DNA of 64,000 nucleotides from Terriglobia bacterium (GCA_020073165.1 JAIQFP010000006.1:62001-126000), one strand, 5' to 3'. Shown: positions 53,137 through 62,489, numbered from the stretch's first letter. The notes: a model not told the origin generated them from the sequence alone. Program-made: numbers and translations.

Positions 53137-53270
53137 CCGTGTTCGCTTGCACCGCTATAGACGCTTCAAGGAATTTCTACCGGCGCACCAGACTCGCAGA
53201 CTCCCACACCTCCGTGGGCAGAGCCTGCCCTGAGCGCAGTCGAAGGGAGTGCCCGCGTCATCCGGGACCG

Positions 53271-53918
53271 TCATCCCCTGAAGTCCGCCACCCCGTCCCA
53301 CACCAACTGCACCGCAATCGCCAGAATCAGGAATCCGAAGATACGATTGATGGCGCCCGTGGCGCCCGGCCCCAATCGCGCTACCAGCGGGCCACCGAGT
53401 CGGAGGAACAGATAGACCGCAACTCCCACGCCGACGATTCCAATCACCATTCCTAGGTAGGAGAGCGCGGAGTCGGCGTGCGCCGCCAGGCCCATCACTA
53501 CCCCGATGGAACCCGGGCCGGACAGGATGGGCATCGCCATGGGCGTCAGGGAAATGTCTTCCTTGGTGCTGGCTTCGTCGCTCTCCGCGGAAGTGATGCG
53601 GCTGGAGGCGGTCACCATGCCCCAGGCGGTATTGGCTACAATCAACCCGCCGGCAATTTTCAGTACCGGCAGTGAAATGCCGAAAAAGTTCAGCACGAAG
53701 CGTCCCAGGAACATGAAGAACACCAGGATGAGCATCACGTACATGGCAGTCCGCATGGCGGTACGGTTGCGCTCACCGCTGGGCAACCCGGAGGTCAGCG
53801 AAAAGAACAGCGGCACTCCGCCGAACGGGTTGACGATGGGAAACAGCGCCAGGAATGTCGCCCCCGCCGCCGACGGCAGGTTCTTGAGAATATTTTCGAC
53901 TTCATGGGCGGGAGACAT
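53271..53918 (-). CDS. MarC-family integral membrane protein
   Basis: The 215-residue protein has six predicted membrane helices and MarC/YhgN family landmarks: FLALFPIVNPFGGVPLFFSL, GISLPVLKIAGGLIVANTAW and the ISLTPMAMPILSGPGSI segment. The family is named after the mar locus but its transport role is unproven, so no substrate is proposed. ATG 53918 has GGAGG eight bases upstream. The gene ends beside a REP-like sequence and converges on thiC. Confidence 0.88.
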   Translation of the reverse strand: MSPAHEVENILKNLPSAAGATFLALFPIVNPFGGVPLFFSLTSGLPSGERNRTAMRTAMYVMLILVFFMFLGRFVLNFFGISLPVLKIAGGLIVANTAWGMVTASSRITSAESDEASTKEDISLTPMAMPILSGPGSIGVVMGLAAHADSALSYLGMVIGIVGVGVAVYLFLRLGGPLVARLGPGATGAINRIFGFLILAIAVQLVWDGVADFRG

Positions 53919-53964
53919 GGCTTGTCCTCCACAAGAAGTTGCAACTTAGCCTGGGCCGTCCCTA

Positions 53965-56136
53965 TCAGTGATAGCTTTCCAGCACCTTGGCCGCCCGGTT
54001 CAAGGCCGCGGCCAGCACTGCCAACTGCTGGCGAGTCCGCTCCGCATCGTGTTTGTCGATGGCCTCATTCACCCCTGGGATCACGACCGCGGCATATCCC
54101 GTGTATTCACCCGGAGCGTAAATGGCATGGTGATACCACGGGCGATGCGGCAGCCCGTCGGGAATCCGCAACGCCCGCTCAACGTCGCGTAAGGTCTGAT
54201 TGATTCTTGCGGGATCGTTAGGGACCTTTTCCTGCCGGGAGAGCATCTTCGCCCCCGCCTGTTCAAAGTGACGCGCAGCTTCCGCGGCTTCGGCGAAGCT
54301 GGGCGTGTGCCCGGAAAGCTCGGCCTCAGCTTGCTTGCGGGCGGACTCAATGTAGGCTGCAATCTCCTTCCCATATTCCTCGTAGTCGTAGGGGAGCACG
54401 TCGGCATCGGCCATGCGAAGAACTTCGAGGCCGTATACCCGCGCCATCTGCTGCTCGTACTTGAAATCGGGGTCGCCAAACTTTTTGAACCAGGCGAAAT
54501 TGTCGAAGGCCGAGTGATAAACGCCATAGGAGCCAGTTGAGCCCACATCGGTCGAGGGCACCCCGAGGTGCTGGAGGAACACCGTGTAATCGGAACCACT
54601 GCCCAGGTCGCCAACGGACACATCGAGCTTGGCCTGCGCGGCCGGCGGACGATAGGTCCCACCACTGGCCTCCTGCTGCGGTCCACCTTCACCGCCGGTC
54701 TGACTGGTCTTGAGCCAAGCCTCATACACGGTGCCACCCGTGGGAGCTGACACCTGCATGGTGATGTCGCGCAGGAACTGTTTCAGGCTGGGCACCGAGG
54801 AGGCGCCGAACTTCGGCCCGGAGACGGCCACGTCCATATTGAAGTAGGCAGCGGCATTGGCCAGTTCTGCGGCGTGCTGCTCACCCCATTCAGTGGAACC
54901 GACGAGCCCGAACTCTTCCGCGTCCCAACTGCCGATCACAATAGTGCGCTTCGGCTTCCAGCCCGACTTCAGCAGTTCGCCGAGGCCATGCACCGCCTCC
55001 AGCATCGAGGCCGTGCCGCTGTTGGGGTCCACCGCTCCGTACACCCAGGCGTCACGGTGATTGCCCGCCACCACCCACTCGTCGGGAAACTCGCTGCCGC
55101 GAATCCGCCCAATCACGTCCCAGATGGTACGGAACTGGTAATCCTGCTTGAGGTGCATCCTCACCTTCACCGGGCCCGGGCCGACGTGATAAGTGAACGG
55201 CAGCGAACCCTGCCAGTCGCGCGGCGCGTCTTCTCCGCCGAGATGTTCGAGAATCGGCCAGGCATCCTTGTAGGAGAGCGGAGTCGTGGGAATTTTCGGC
55301 ATCTGCGCCGATTGTTCGGGCGCAATGCGCTTGGAATCGGGCAGCGAAGGCACGGAGGCGATGCCCGGCGTGGTCGGATCACCGGCAAACTCGAACATGT
55401 AGCCGATCGACCCGCGCTGCACGCCCGCATCCGGACGCCACGGGCCTTGCGGATACTTGTCCCCGCGATGCCAGCCGTCATCGTAGGGATCTGAATAAAT
55501 AAGCAGCCCGGTGGCCCCGTGCTCTTGGGCGACGAAGGCCTTCACTCCACGGAAGTTCTGCCCGTAACGTACCAGGACCAGTTTGCCGCGCACATCCACC
55601 TTCATCCGCTCGAGCTTCTGGAAGTCTTCCGGTGATCCGTAGTTGGCATAGACCACTTCGGCATCAACATCGCCGGAGGGCGACATACCGCTAAAGGGCA
55701 TGACCACGCGGGGATCGTCCTGGTAAGGGTCGCCGTCCACGTGCTCGCGGGTGGGCCCGTGCATGCTGACTCCCTCAGGCGCGGTCACGTCCACGCTGAT
55801 TTCGGCGGGATAGTTGAGCCAAACGCGGTATTCGACGATCTCCGTGTCCAGACCAGCCTCGCGGAATTTCTGCGCGACATAGTCGGCGGTGGCTTTGTCC
55901 TCCGGCGACCCGGCAATGTGCGGCGCCTGCGTCAGTGTGCGCAGATGCGCTTCCGCGAGCTTGGGGTCAGGAACGGCCAGGAAACGGCTCTCCAATGCGA
56001 GTTCCTCGCCGGAATTGTGGAAACCGAAAAGTGCAGCAGAGCCGGCATGATCCGCAGAATTGGCTGGCCTGGGTGCTCCCGCCACATTGGCAAGCAAAAG
56101 AGTAAGGACGAAAGCAGTTGTCTGGAAAACTTTCAT
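53965..56136 (-). CDS. Secreted M28-family peptidase, glutamate carboxypeptidase II-like
   Basis: The 723-residue protein has a signal peptide (MKVFQTTAFVLTLLLANVAG). It follows the PSMA/glutamate carboxypeptidase II plan: a protease-associated domain (about 170-290), the M28 catalytic domain and a C-terminal dimerisation domain. Metal ligands and catalytic residues appear as GNHRDAWVYGAVDPNSGT, GSWDAEEFGLVGSTEW, MDVAVSG and the final histidine in YHSAFDNF. It should remove C-terminal acidic or other residues from peptides outside the cytoplasm. ATG 56136 has GGAG about six bases upstream. Confidence 0.93.
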   Translation of the reverse strand: MKVFQTTAFVLTLLLANVAGAPRPANSADHAGSAALFGFHNSGEELALESRFLAVPDPKLAEAHLRTLTQAPHIAGSPEDKATADYVAQKFREAGLDTEIVEYRVWLNYPAEISVDVTAPEGVSMHGPTREHVDGDPYQDDPRVVMPFSGMSPSGDVDAEVVYANYGSPEDFQKLERMKVDVRGKLVLVRYGQNFRGVKAFVAQEHGATGLLIYSDPYDDGWHRGDKYPQGPWRPDAGVQRGSIGYMFEFAGDPTTPGIASVPSLPDSKRIAPEQSAQMPKIPTTPLSYKDAWPILEHLGGEDAPRDWQGSLPFTYHVGPGPVKVRMHLKQDYQFRTIWDVIGRIRGSEFPDEWVVAGNHRDAWVYGAVDPNSGTASMLEAVHGLGELLKSGWKPKRTIVIGSWDAEEFGLVGSTEWGEQHAAELANAAAYFNMDVAVSGPKFGASSVPSLKQFLRDITMQVSAPTGGTVYEAWLKTSQTGGEGGPQQEASGGTYRPPAAQAKLDVSVGDLGSGSDYTVFLQHLGVPSTDVGSTGSYGVYHSAFDNFAWFKKFGDPDFKYEQQMARVYGLEVLRMADADVLPYDYEEYGKEIAAYIESARKQAEAELSGHTPSFAEAAEAARHFEQAGAKMLSRQEKVPNDPARINQTLRDVERALRIPDGLPHRPWYHHAIYAPGEYTGYAAVVIPGVNEAIDKHDAERTRQQLAVLAAALNRAAKVLESYH

Positions 56137-56158
56137 CGGGCTCCTGTAGTCGGCCTGG

Positions 56159-56180
56159 GAGACGTAGCAAGCTGCGTCTC
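56159..56180. repeat. 22-base dispersed palindrome, copy 1
   Basis: The left arm GAGACGTAGC and right arm GCTGCGTCTC surround AA; nine of ten base pairs form. The same palindrome occurs at 62422-62443 and 62459-62480. Confidence 0.65.
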
Positions 56181-56198
56181 TACAAAACGGGGCGCTGG

Positions 56199-56702
56199 CT
56201 ACAACCTGCTCAGTACCGCCAGCGTCTCCTGCAGGTCGGGGACCTGGTTTACCGGATAAATTTTGCTGAACTCAATTTTGCCATGTTTGCCGACCACGAA
56301 GATGGCGCGCTCGCTGGCTCCGGTAAAAGGCTGGTCCGCACGCAGCACCCCGTACTTGCGGCTGACGTCACCGTGCGGCCAGAAGTCGCTGCACAGCGGG
56401 TAATCGAAGGGGCCGATCTCACGCTCCCAAGCCGTGGTGTTCATGATGGAGTCCACGCTGATCCCTACGACCTCGGCGTTCCGCGCCGCAAATTTCTCAC
56501 GCTCCACCTGGTAGGCAACCATCTGCTCCGTGCTTACCGGCTCCCAATTTAGCGGATAAAACGCCAGCACCAGGTTCTGCTTGCCCCGGTGTTCGGCAAG
56601 ATGAAAGCGCTTCTTCACCCCGCCCATAAGCACTGGGAGATCGAAGTCGGGCGCCATGTCGCCGGGTTGCAGCACCGTCAGCCCCCTCTGCAGAGTGACC
56701 AC
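56199..56702 (-). CDS. Peroxiredoxin-like (AhpC/TSA) protein lacking the peroxidatic cysteine
   Basis: The 167-residue thioredoxin-fold protein starts at GTG 56702. It has PGDMAPDFDLPVL, the catalytic-helix region LAFYPLNWEPVSTEQM and the C-terminal RAIFVVGKHGKIEF. In peroxiredoxins the consensus is PxxxT(S)xxC; the peroxidatic cysteine should be at residue 57, but the codon is AGC (serine). The only cysteine left is at about 104 (YPLCSDF), which is not the resolving position of known classes. The protein may be a non-peroxidase relative, or the change may be a one-base mutation or error. Fold and family are clear; activity is doubtful. Confidence 0.82.
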   Translation of the reverse strand: MVTLQRGLTVLQPGDMAPDFDLPVLMGGVKKRFHLAEHRGKQNLVLAFYPLNWEPVSTEQMVAYQVEREKFAARNAEVVGISVDSIMNTTAWEREIGPFDYPLCSDFWPHGDVSRKYGVLRADQPFTGASERAIFVVGKHGKIEFSKIYPVNQVPDLQETLAVLSRL

Positions 56703-56987
56703 TCACGCTAATTCTCAGCGGGAAACGGATGATTGTACTCCTAGCAACTTCTTTGATTGTTTTCGGGAGGGCACGGATTCACAGGCCGCGCAAAAATTCT
56801 CTTCTTGGGGGCGGAGCGCTTCGGTGCTGCGGTTACTGGTCTGGTTTTGGGTGGCGCAGTGCTTTAGCGATGCAATGATTGCTCTGTAATGAAGCACGGT
56901 TTCAGCCGCTGAGGTGCCCTGCTTTGGCTTATCCCGCAGCCGCACAGCCGAGGCGGCTGTCCTTGTGTGACTCTGTAAAACGGGTAG

Positions 56988-58244
56988 CTAGGAGCGCACT
57001 TGCCCGCTTCCTATCACTTCATATTTCGTCGACGTCAATTCAGCCAAGGCAAAGGGTCCGCGGCAATGCAGCTTCTGGGTGCTGATCCCCATCTCAGCCC
57101 CAAAGCCGAACTCGCCGCCATCGGAGAAGCGCGTCGAAGCATTCCAATACACCGCCGCCGAATCCACATAGCGCAGGAACCGGCGCGCATTCGCTTCGTC
57201 GCGGGTAACGATCGCTTCCGAGTGCTTGGTGGAGTGCCGGTTGATGTGTGCGATGGCCGCATTGACATCCGGCAGCACCCGAATCGCGATGCACAGGCGC
57301 AAATATTCTTCTCCCCAGTCCTGCGGCTGAGCCGGCCTCACATTCAAGCCCGCGGTCAAGCGGCAGGCCTGCTCATCGCCGCGCACTTCGACGCCACAGT
57401 CGAGCAACTTCTTCACAATCCGTGGCACATATTCCGACGCGATGCGCTCGTGCACTAGTACCTTTTCCGCCGCGTTACAGACCGAGGGCCGCTGCGTCTT
57501 GGCGTTGATCACGATGCGGTCGGCCATCTCAAAATCCGCCGACTCATCCACAAACACGTGACAGTTCCCCGCCCCAGTCTCGATCACCGGCACCGCGGCA
57601 TTCTCCGCCACGTAGGAAATCAACTCCGGGCCGCCACGGGGAATGAGCACATCCACGAGGCCGCGGGCCTTGATCAGTTCCTGGACCGAATCGCGCGTGC
57701 TCGAATCCAGTAGTTCGATTGCGCCCTCGGGTACTCCGGGCACCGCGGCAAGAATCTCTACCAGTCGTTGATTGCTCCGAGCCGCTTCCTTGCCTCCGCG
57801 AAGCACAATGGCGTTGCCCGTCTTCAGCGTCAGGGCCACCGTATCCACGGTCACGTTAGGCCGCGATTCGTAGATGATGCCCACCACCCCCAGCGGCACC
57901 CGCACTTTGCGGATGCGCAGCCCGTTGGGGCGCGTCCACTCCGCCAGCGTTTCATAGACAGGATCAGGCAGGTTCGCCACTTCACGCACGCCGCGCGCCA
58001 TCTCTGCAATCCGCTCGGGATTGAGCAGCAAGCGATCGCGCATCGCGCCCGAGAGCCCGGAAGACTCCACGTCCAGACGGTTTGCCTCCAGAATGCTCTC
58101 CGCGGCGGCTTCGATCGCGTCCGCCATCACCAGCAGGATGGCGTTCTTTTGCACGGTGGAGAGTCGCGCCAGCGGCGCGGACGCTTCCCGCGCGCGCAGC
58201 AATTTGCCGCGAGTCGAAAGTGGCGCGCTGGTCGTGGTTGCCAT
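56988..58244 (-). CDS. proA: Gamma-glutamyl phosphate reductase
   Basis: The 418-residue protein is an aldehyde-dehydrogenase-fold enzyme that reduces gamma-glutamyl phosphate to the semialdehyde in proline synthesis. Landmarks are VPLGVVGIIYESRPNVTVD, GNAIVLRGGKEAARSN, ETGAGNCHVFVDESAD and the catalytic cysteine in KTQRPSVCNAAEKVL, ending with GGEFGFGAEMGISTQKLHCR. ATG 58244 lies 1 base after the proB stop; the longer in-frame start at 58283 would lie inside proB. proB and proA form an operon. Confidence 0.96.
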   Translation of the reverse strand: MATTTSAPLSTRGKLLRAREASAPLARLSTVQKNAILLVMADAIEAAAESILEANRLDVESSGLSGAMRDRLLLNPERIAEMARGVREVANLPDPVYETLAEWTRPNGLRIRKVRVPLGVVGIIYESRPNVTVDTVALTLKTGNAIVLRGGKEAARSNQRLVEILAAVPGVPEGAIELLDSSTRDSVQELIKARGLVDVLIPRGGPELISYVAENAAVPVIETGAGNCHVFVDESADFEMADRIVINAKTQRPSVCNAAEKVLVHERIASEYVPRIVKKLLDCGVEVRGDEQACRLTAGLNVRPAQPQDWGEEYLRLCIAIRVLPDVNAAIAHINRHSTKHSEAIVTRDEANARRFLRYVDSAAVYWNASTRFSDGGEFGFGAEMGISTQKLHCRGPFALAELTSTKYEVIGSGQVRS

Positions 58245-58245
58245 C

Positions 58246-59004
58246 TCAGGACTTCCTGCGCCGGGGCGGGAAATAAGTTCCAATCTTGCCTTCTACTGCC
58301 CAGGGAATGGCGTGCGCATGGTTTCCATTCACGATCGCCACGTGCACCCCGGCTTCGCTGGCCACCCTGGCGGCGCGCAGCTTGGAGCGCATCCCTCCCG
58401 TGCCCAGCGTGCCGTGTCCGTTGCACAACTCCTCCATCTTCGGAGTCACCTTGCGCACCGTGCGCAGTATCCGCGGACGGGTCCCGTTGGGCATGTAGAA
58501 TCCGTCCACATCGGTCAGCAGGAGCAGCCAGTCCGCCTTGACCGCAGTGGCCAGCAGCGCGCTGAGTTCATCGTTGTCGCCGAACGCGCCCACCAGTTCC
58601 CGTACCGAAATGCTGTCGTTTTCATTCACCACCGGTACCACACCCAGCTTGAGCAACTCGTGGAGTGCATTCTGCAGGTTCTTATAGCGCACGGGAGAGG
58701 TGAAGTCATCGCTCGAAACCAGCAACTGCGCCACCACCTTCTTGCCGAAGAAAAGCTGCTCATAGGTGTGCATGAGCGCGCTCTGGCCGACAGCCGCGCA
58801 GGCTTGCATGAGGGGCACGGTCTGGGGACGCTCACCCAAGCCGAGGTTCGACATGCCCGACGCGATGGCGCCCGAGGTGACGATCAGGTACTCGTTCCGG
58901 GAGAGATCGAACTGGTCGACCAGAGCCCGCATCTGCGCGGTATTGATACGCCCCCCGGGCGCGATGAGGCTGGTGCCGACTTTGACGACGAGGCGCATAG
59001 TCAT
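58246..59004 (-). CDS. proB: Glutamate 5-kinase, short form without a PUA domain
   Basis: The 252-residue amino-acid-kinase-fold enzyme phosphorylates glutamate as the first step of proline synthesis. Visible motifs are LVVKVGTSLI, VTSGAIASGMSNLG, PVVNENDSIS, FGDNDELSALLA, LLTDVDGFYM and GTGGMRSKLRAARVA. Many ProB proteins, including that of E. coli, are about 367 residues with a C-terminal PUA domain; here the protein stops right after the kinase domain. The kinase core is complete. Starts at 59010 (TTG), 59004 and 58998 are all possible. proA follows at once. Confidence 0.94.
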   Translation of the reverse strand: MTMRLVVKVGTSLIAPGGRINTAQMRALVDQFDLSRNEYLIVTSGAIASGMSNLGLGERPQTVPLMQACAAVGQSALMHTYEQLFFGKKVVAQLLVSSDDFTSPVRYKNLQNALHELLKLGVVPVVNENDSISVRELVGAFGDNDELSALLATAVKADWLLLLTDVDGFYMPNGTRPRILRTVRKVTPKMEELCNGHGTLGTGGMRSKLRAARVASEAGVHVAIVNGNHAHAIPWAVEGKIGTYFPPRRRKS

Positions 59005-59279
59005 TCCCAAACTAGCAATTCAAACGCCATTATCCGCGTGGAAATCCGTGCGGTGGCCCTTTGTTTCAGCGATAGGGCTTGGTGCAGGTTGCACATTAAG
59101 TGCAAGGGATTGCATGCGAGGGCTAGAGTCTTACAACGCCCTCAATCGCATGCGTCGCCCAAAAACGCCACCCATCCGTTGACGTCCTGCCAGGCTTGGA
59201 GCATACTCCCTCGACCATTGACTCGCCCGTCCGCCAAGTTCCCTCCGATTCGGGCGAACCTTAAAGGAGGGTGAATCAC

Positions 59280-60143
59280 ATGAAAACGAACTTAGGTTTC
59301 GTTGCCCTGTTGTTCCTGCCCTTGTGTCTGCACGCTCAAGTCAGTGATCCTGCACTGGACGCTGTGTTTCCGACACCGATGTTCGTCACCATTGATGTGC
59401 CCGGAGCCGTCGCCACTCGCGTGAACGCTATCAATAACTCGGGACGCGTTGTGGGCGGCTTCGACAGCAGCGACGGTCGGACCCACGCCTTCTCCTACAG
59501 TAACGGCCGGTTTCAGGAGATGGTTCGACCGGGCTTCTATGCCGAGTCGTACGGCGTGAATGACTCCGATGAAGTTGTGGGGACGTTCACTCCGAATTTT
59601 CAGTATGGCTTCCTGTTCATGGCGGGCGCATACCGTACCCTGTCTTTTGGTTTCCAAGGCACGTATGCGGCCGGTATCAACAATAACGGCGATGTAGTGG
59701 GCGCCTACTGGGATGTATGCTGCGACTTGCATGGGTACCTCCTTCAGCGGCCTTTCGCGCTTACCACATTTGACTATCCCGGGGCGGACAGAACGGAGGC
59801 GGAAGGCATTAACGAAGCCGGCCAGATCGTGGGCATCTGGAGGGACGTCAACCAGGTCCGACATGGCTATCTGTTGCAGGACGGTGTGTTCACCAGCGTT
59901 GACGTTCCCGGAGCGACCCTTACCCTTGCGCTTGGCATCAATTCGGCTGGTGTGATCGCCGGAACCTTCGTTGACGCCGCCGGCGCCAGCCACGGGTTTC
60001 TTTCTCACAACGGAAGCTTCTTCACCCTGGACTTCCCCGACGCTGTCTCAACTGAGCTAAGCGGTATCAACCGCCTTGGTATTTTCGCCGGCGCTTACAC
60101 TGACACTGCTGGGGTTCAGCACGGTTTCTTTGGACACAGGTAG
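59280..60143 (+). CDS. Secreted HAF-repeat protein
   Basis: The 287-residue protein has a signal peptide (MKTNLGFVALLFLPLCLHAQ). About six degenerate repeats of roughly 40 residues follow, each with a core like AxGINxxGxVVGxYxD then HGYLLxxGxFTxxDxPGA, as in the HAF/DUF3466-type families common in acidobacteria. They probably fold as a beta-propeller. Function is unknown; secretion is clear. ATG 59280 has AAAGGAGG nine bases upstream. The GTG at 59271 follows the Shine-Dalgarno site too closely. Confidence 0.8.
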   Translation: MKTNLGFVALLFLPLCLHAQVSDPALDAVFPTPMFVTIDVPGAVATRVNAINNSGRVVGGFDSSDGRTHAFSYSNGRFQEMVRPGFYAESYGVNDSDEVVGTFTPNFQYGFLFMAGAYRTLSFGFQGTYAAGINNNGDVVGAYWDVCCDLHGYLLQRPFALTTFDYPGADRTEAEGINEAGQIVGIWRDVNQVRHGYLLQDGVFTSVDVPGATLTLALGINSAGVIAGTFVDAAGASHGFLSHNGSFFTLDFPDAVSTELSGINRLGIFAGAYTDTAGVQHGFFGHR

Positions 60144-60210
60144 GATTACCTTGCCAGCCGACGAGGGTGAAACCCTGCTGCCGCCAACATCAGCAGGGTA
60201 GACTACTGAC

Positions 60211-60975
60211 ATGTCTCCCACTGATTCTACGCAGCGCTTTTCTTCCCGCGTGGAGGACTACGTCCGGTCACGTCCCGGTTACCCGGGCGAGGTCATTGAG
60301 TTATTGCGCCACGAGTGCGGGCTGACGGCGAGTGCGGTTGTGGCCGACATTGCTTCCGGCACGGGCATCTTCACCCGCATGCTGCTGGAGCACGGTAACC
60401 GGGTATTCGCGGTGGAGCCTAATGCGGCGATGCGCAATGCTGGCGAAGACCTTCTGGCCTCCTATCCGCGATTTGTCAGCATCGCCGGCACTGCAGAGGC
60501 GACCACCCTCCCTGCTCACAGCGTCGACCTCGTGACCGCCGCCCAGGCTGCGCACTGGTTTGACCGTGAGAAGGCGCGCCGCGAATTCATTCGCATTCTC
60601 AAGCCCGGTGGTTGGACGGTGCTGGTGTGGAACGAGCGGCGCACGGATTCGAGCGCCTTCCTGCGGGCCTATGAGGACATGCTGCTCGCTTGCGGCACCG
60701 ACTATCAGGACGTACGCCACGAGCGCACAACTGCCGTCATCGGGAACTTCTTCGCGCCGTCGCCTTACCAGGAACGCGTGTTCGAGATGATCCAGGAATT
60801 TGACTACCCCGCACTCCAAGGCCGGCTGCTCTCGTCTTCCTACACCCCGCAGCCGGGACATCCCAACCACGAGCCCATGCTGCGGGAGTTGCGCCGCATC
60901 TTCGACACGCACCAGGTCCAGGGCAGGGTTGCATTCGAGTACAACACTCGGGTGTATTACGGGCGGCTGGGTTAA
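60211..60975 (+). CDS. Class I SAM-dependent methyltransferase
   Basis: The 254-residue protein has a Rossmann methyltransferase fold: SAM-binding VVADIASGTGIFTRMLLEHG, acidic post-II residue in VFAVEPNAAMRNAGE, and TAQAAHWFDREKARREFIRILKPGG. The overall look is that of the UbiE/COQ5 or trans-aconitate group of type 11 methyltransferases. The substrate cannot be deduced. The decarboxylase gene starts 10 bases after its stop and has its ribosome-binding site at the junction, so the two are cotranscribed. Confidence 0.88.
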   Translation: MSPTDSTQRFSSRVEDYVRSRPGYPGEVIELLRHECGLTASAVVADIASGTGIFTRMLLEHGNRVFAVEPNAAMRNAGEDLLASYPRFVSIAGTAEATTLPAHSVDLVTAAQAAHWFDREKARREFIRILKPGGWTVLVWNERRTDSSAFLRAYEDMLLACGTDYQDVRHERTTAVIGNFFAPSPYQERVFEMIQEFDYPALQGRLLSSSYTPQPGHPNHEPMLRELRRIFDTHQVQGRVAFEYNTRVYYGRLG

Positions 60976-60985
60976 GGAGGTCGCT

Positions 60986-62422
60986 TTGTCCGACGAGAAA
61001 TCCTTCCACATGTCTCCCGCCGAATTCCGCCGCCACGGGCACGCAGTGGTGGACTGGATCGCCGACTACTACTCGCGTATCGAGACCTTTCCGGTGCTGT
61101 CTCGCGTGGAGCCCGGAGAAATTCGCGCTTCGCTGCCCGCTGATCCGCCGAGGAAAGGTGAGTCCGTCGAGGCCATGTTGCACGATGTCGAAAAATTGAT
61201 TCTCCCCGGCGTCACTCACTGGCAATCGCCGAATTTCTATGCCTTTTACCCGTGCAATGCCTCGGGCCCGTCGATTCTCGGAGATCTGCTCTCCTCGGGT
61301 CTGGGCGTACAGGGCATGCTCTGGGCCACCAGTCCGGCCTGCACCGAGCTGGAGACTCATGTTCTCGACTGGTTGGTTGGCATGCTTAGTCTGCCGCAGA
61401 GATTTCGTTCCACCAGCACTGGTGGCGGCATGATCCAGGACTCGGCTTCCAGCGCCTCGCTGTGCGCGTTGCTGGCCGCACGGGAGCGCGCCACCAACTT
61501 TGCCAGTAACCAGCACGGTTGCGACGGCAAACTGGTCGCCTACACCTCCGCCCAGGCGAACTCTTCCATCGTAAAGGACGCGCAGATCGCCGGCCTCGGC
61601 CGCGACCGCCTGCGGCTCATCGAGGTGGACCAGAACTTCGCCATGCAGCCGGACGCACTGGCCCGCCAGATTACCGCAGACCGCCAGGCCGGGTTCGTGC
61701 CCTGTTTCGTGTGTGCCACGGTGGGGACGACGTCTTCGAACGCCATGGATCCGGTCGCCGACGTCGGCCGCATCTGCCGCGAGCACAACCTCTGGCTGCA
61801 TGTGGACGCTGCCATGGCCGGCACCGCCGCGCTCTGTCCCGAATTTCGCCACATGCACAACGGGCTCGAGTTCGCTGACAGCTACTGCTTCAATGCCCAC
61901 AAGTGGATGTTCACCAACTTTGACTGCGATTGCTTCTACGTCGCCGACCGGGCGTCCCTTGTCCAGACCTTCACACTTCTGCCGGAATATCTGCGCAATA
62001 AGGCAACCGAGTCCGGCGCGGTGATTGATTATCGCGACTGGCAGATTCCGTTGGGCCGCCGCTTCCGCGCGTTGAAACTCTGGTTCGTGATCCGGCACTA
62101 CGGCGTGGAAGGCCTGCAGCACCACGTGCGCGAGCATGTCCGCCTGGCGCAGCAATTCGCCGACTGGATTCGCAGCGACGACCGCTTCGAACTGGCGGCG
62201 CCCGTGCCGTTGAACCTCGTCTGCTTCCGCCACAAAGGGGGAGACGAAGCCAATCAAACCTTGATGGACCGCCTGAACCGCAGCGGCGATCTCTACCTCA
62301 CGCACACTCGTCTGAACGAACGCCTGACCCTGCGCCTGTGCGTCGGGCAGACCAACACCATCGAGCGCCACGTGGAGCATGCGTGGAAAAGGATTCAGGA
62401 GGAAGCAGCGAGTTTGCCGTAG
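60986..62422 (+). CDS. PLP-dependent aromatic-L-amino-acid decarboxylase family protein
   Basis: The 478-residue protein starts at TTG 60986, five bases after a perfect AAGGAGG. Group II decarboxylase features are HWQSPNFYAFYPCNASGPSI, the cofactor region CFVCATVGTTSSNAMDPV, HVDAAMAGTAALCPE and the Schiff-base lysine in FNAHKWMFTNFDCD (K306). Length and sequence fit the aromatic L-amino-acid decarboxylases (DOPA, tryptophan or tyrosine decarboxylase). Substrate choice cannot be settled. It is linked to the methyltransferase gene upstream, suggesting joint metabolism of an amine (inference). Confidence 0.92.
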   Translation: MSDEKSFHMSPAEFRRHGHAVVDWIADYYSRIETFPVLSRVEPGEIRASLPADPPRKGESVEAMLHDVEKLILPGVTHWQSPNFYAFYPCNASGPSILGDLLSSGLGVQGMLWATSPACTELETHVLDWLVGMLSLPQRFRSTSTGGGMIQDSASSASLCALLAARERATNFASNQHGCDGKLVAYTSAQANSSIVKDAQIAGLGRDRLRLIEVDQNFAMQPDALARQITADRQAGFVPCFVCATVGTTSSNAMDPVADVGRICREHNLWLHVDAAMAGTAALCPEFRHMHNGLEFADSYCFNAHKWMFTNFDCDCFYVADRASLVQTFTLLPEYLRNKATESGAVIDYRDWQIPLGRRFRALKLWFVIRHYGVEGLQHHVREHVRLAQQFADWIRSDDRFELAAPVPLNLVCFRHKGGDEANQTLMDRLNRSGDLYLTHTRLNERLTLRLCVGQTNTIERHVEHAWKRIQEEAASLP

Positions 62423-62480
62423 AGATGCAGCTTGCTGCGTCTCGCGCACCCAATACTGGAGACGTAGCAAGCTACGTCTC
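62422..62480. repeat. Pair of 22-base dispersed palindromes, copies 2 and 3
   Basis: Copy 2 (62422-62443, inverted orientation) reads GAGATGCAGC-TT-GCTGCGTCTC. Copy 3 (62459-62480) is the perfect palindrome GAGACGTAGC-AA-GCTACGTCTC. They lie 15 bases apart between convergent genes, in opposite orientation, as in paired REP units. Copy 1 lies at 56159-56180. Confidence 0.65.
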
Positions 62481-62489
62481 TACGGGGCA

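Noticed and set aside
60173-60198. Hairpin CCCTGCTG...CAGCAGGG after the HAF-repeat gene
   Set aside because: The 10-base loop and absence of a T-run make a terminator call unsafe.
60737-62470. 577-codon minus-strand frame opposite the decarboxylase
   Set aside because: Shadow of a well-supported PLP enzyme gene.
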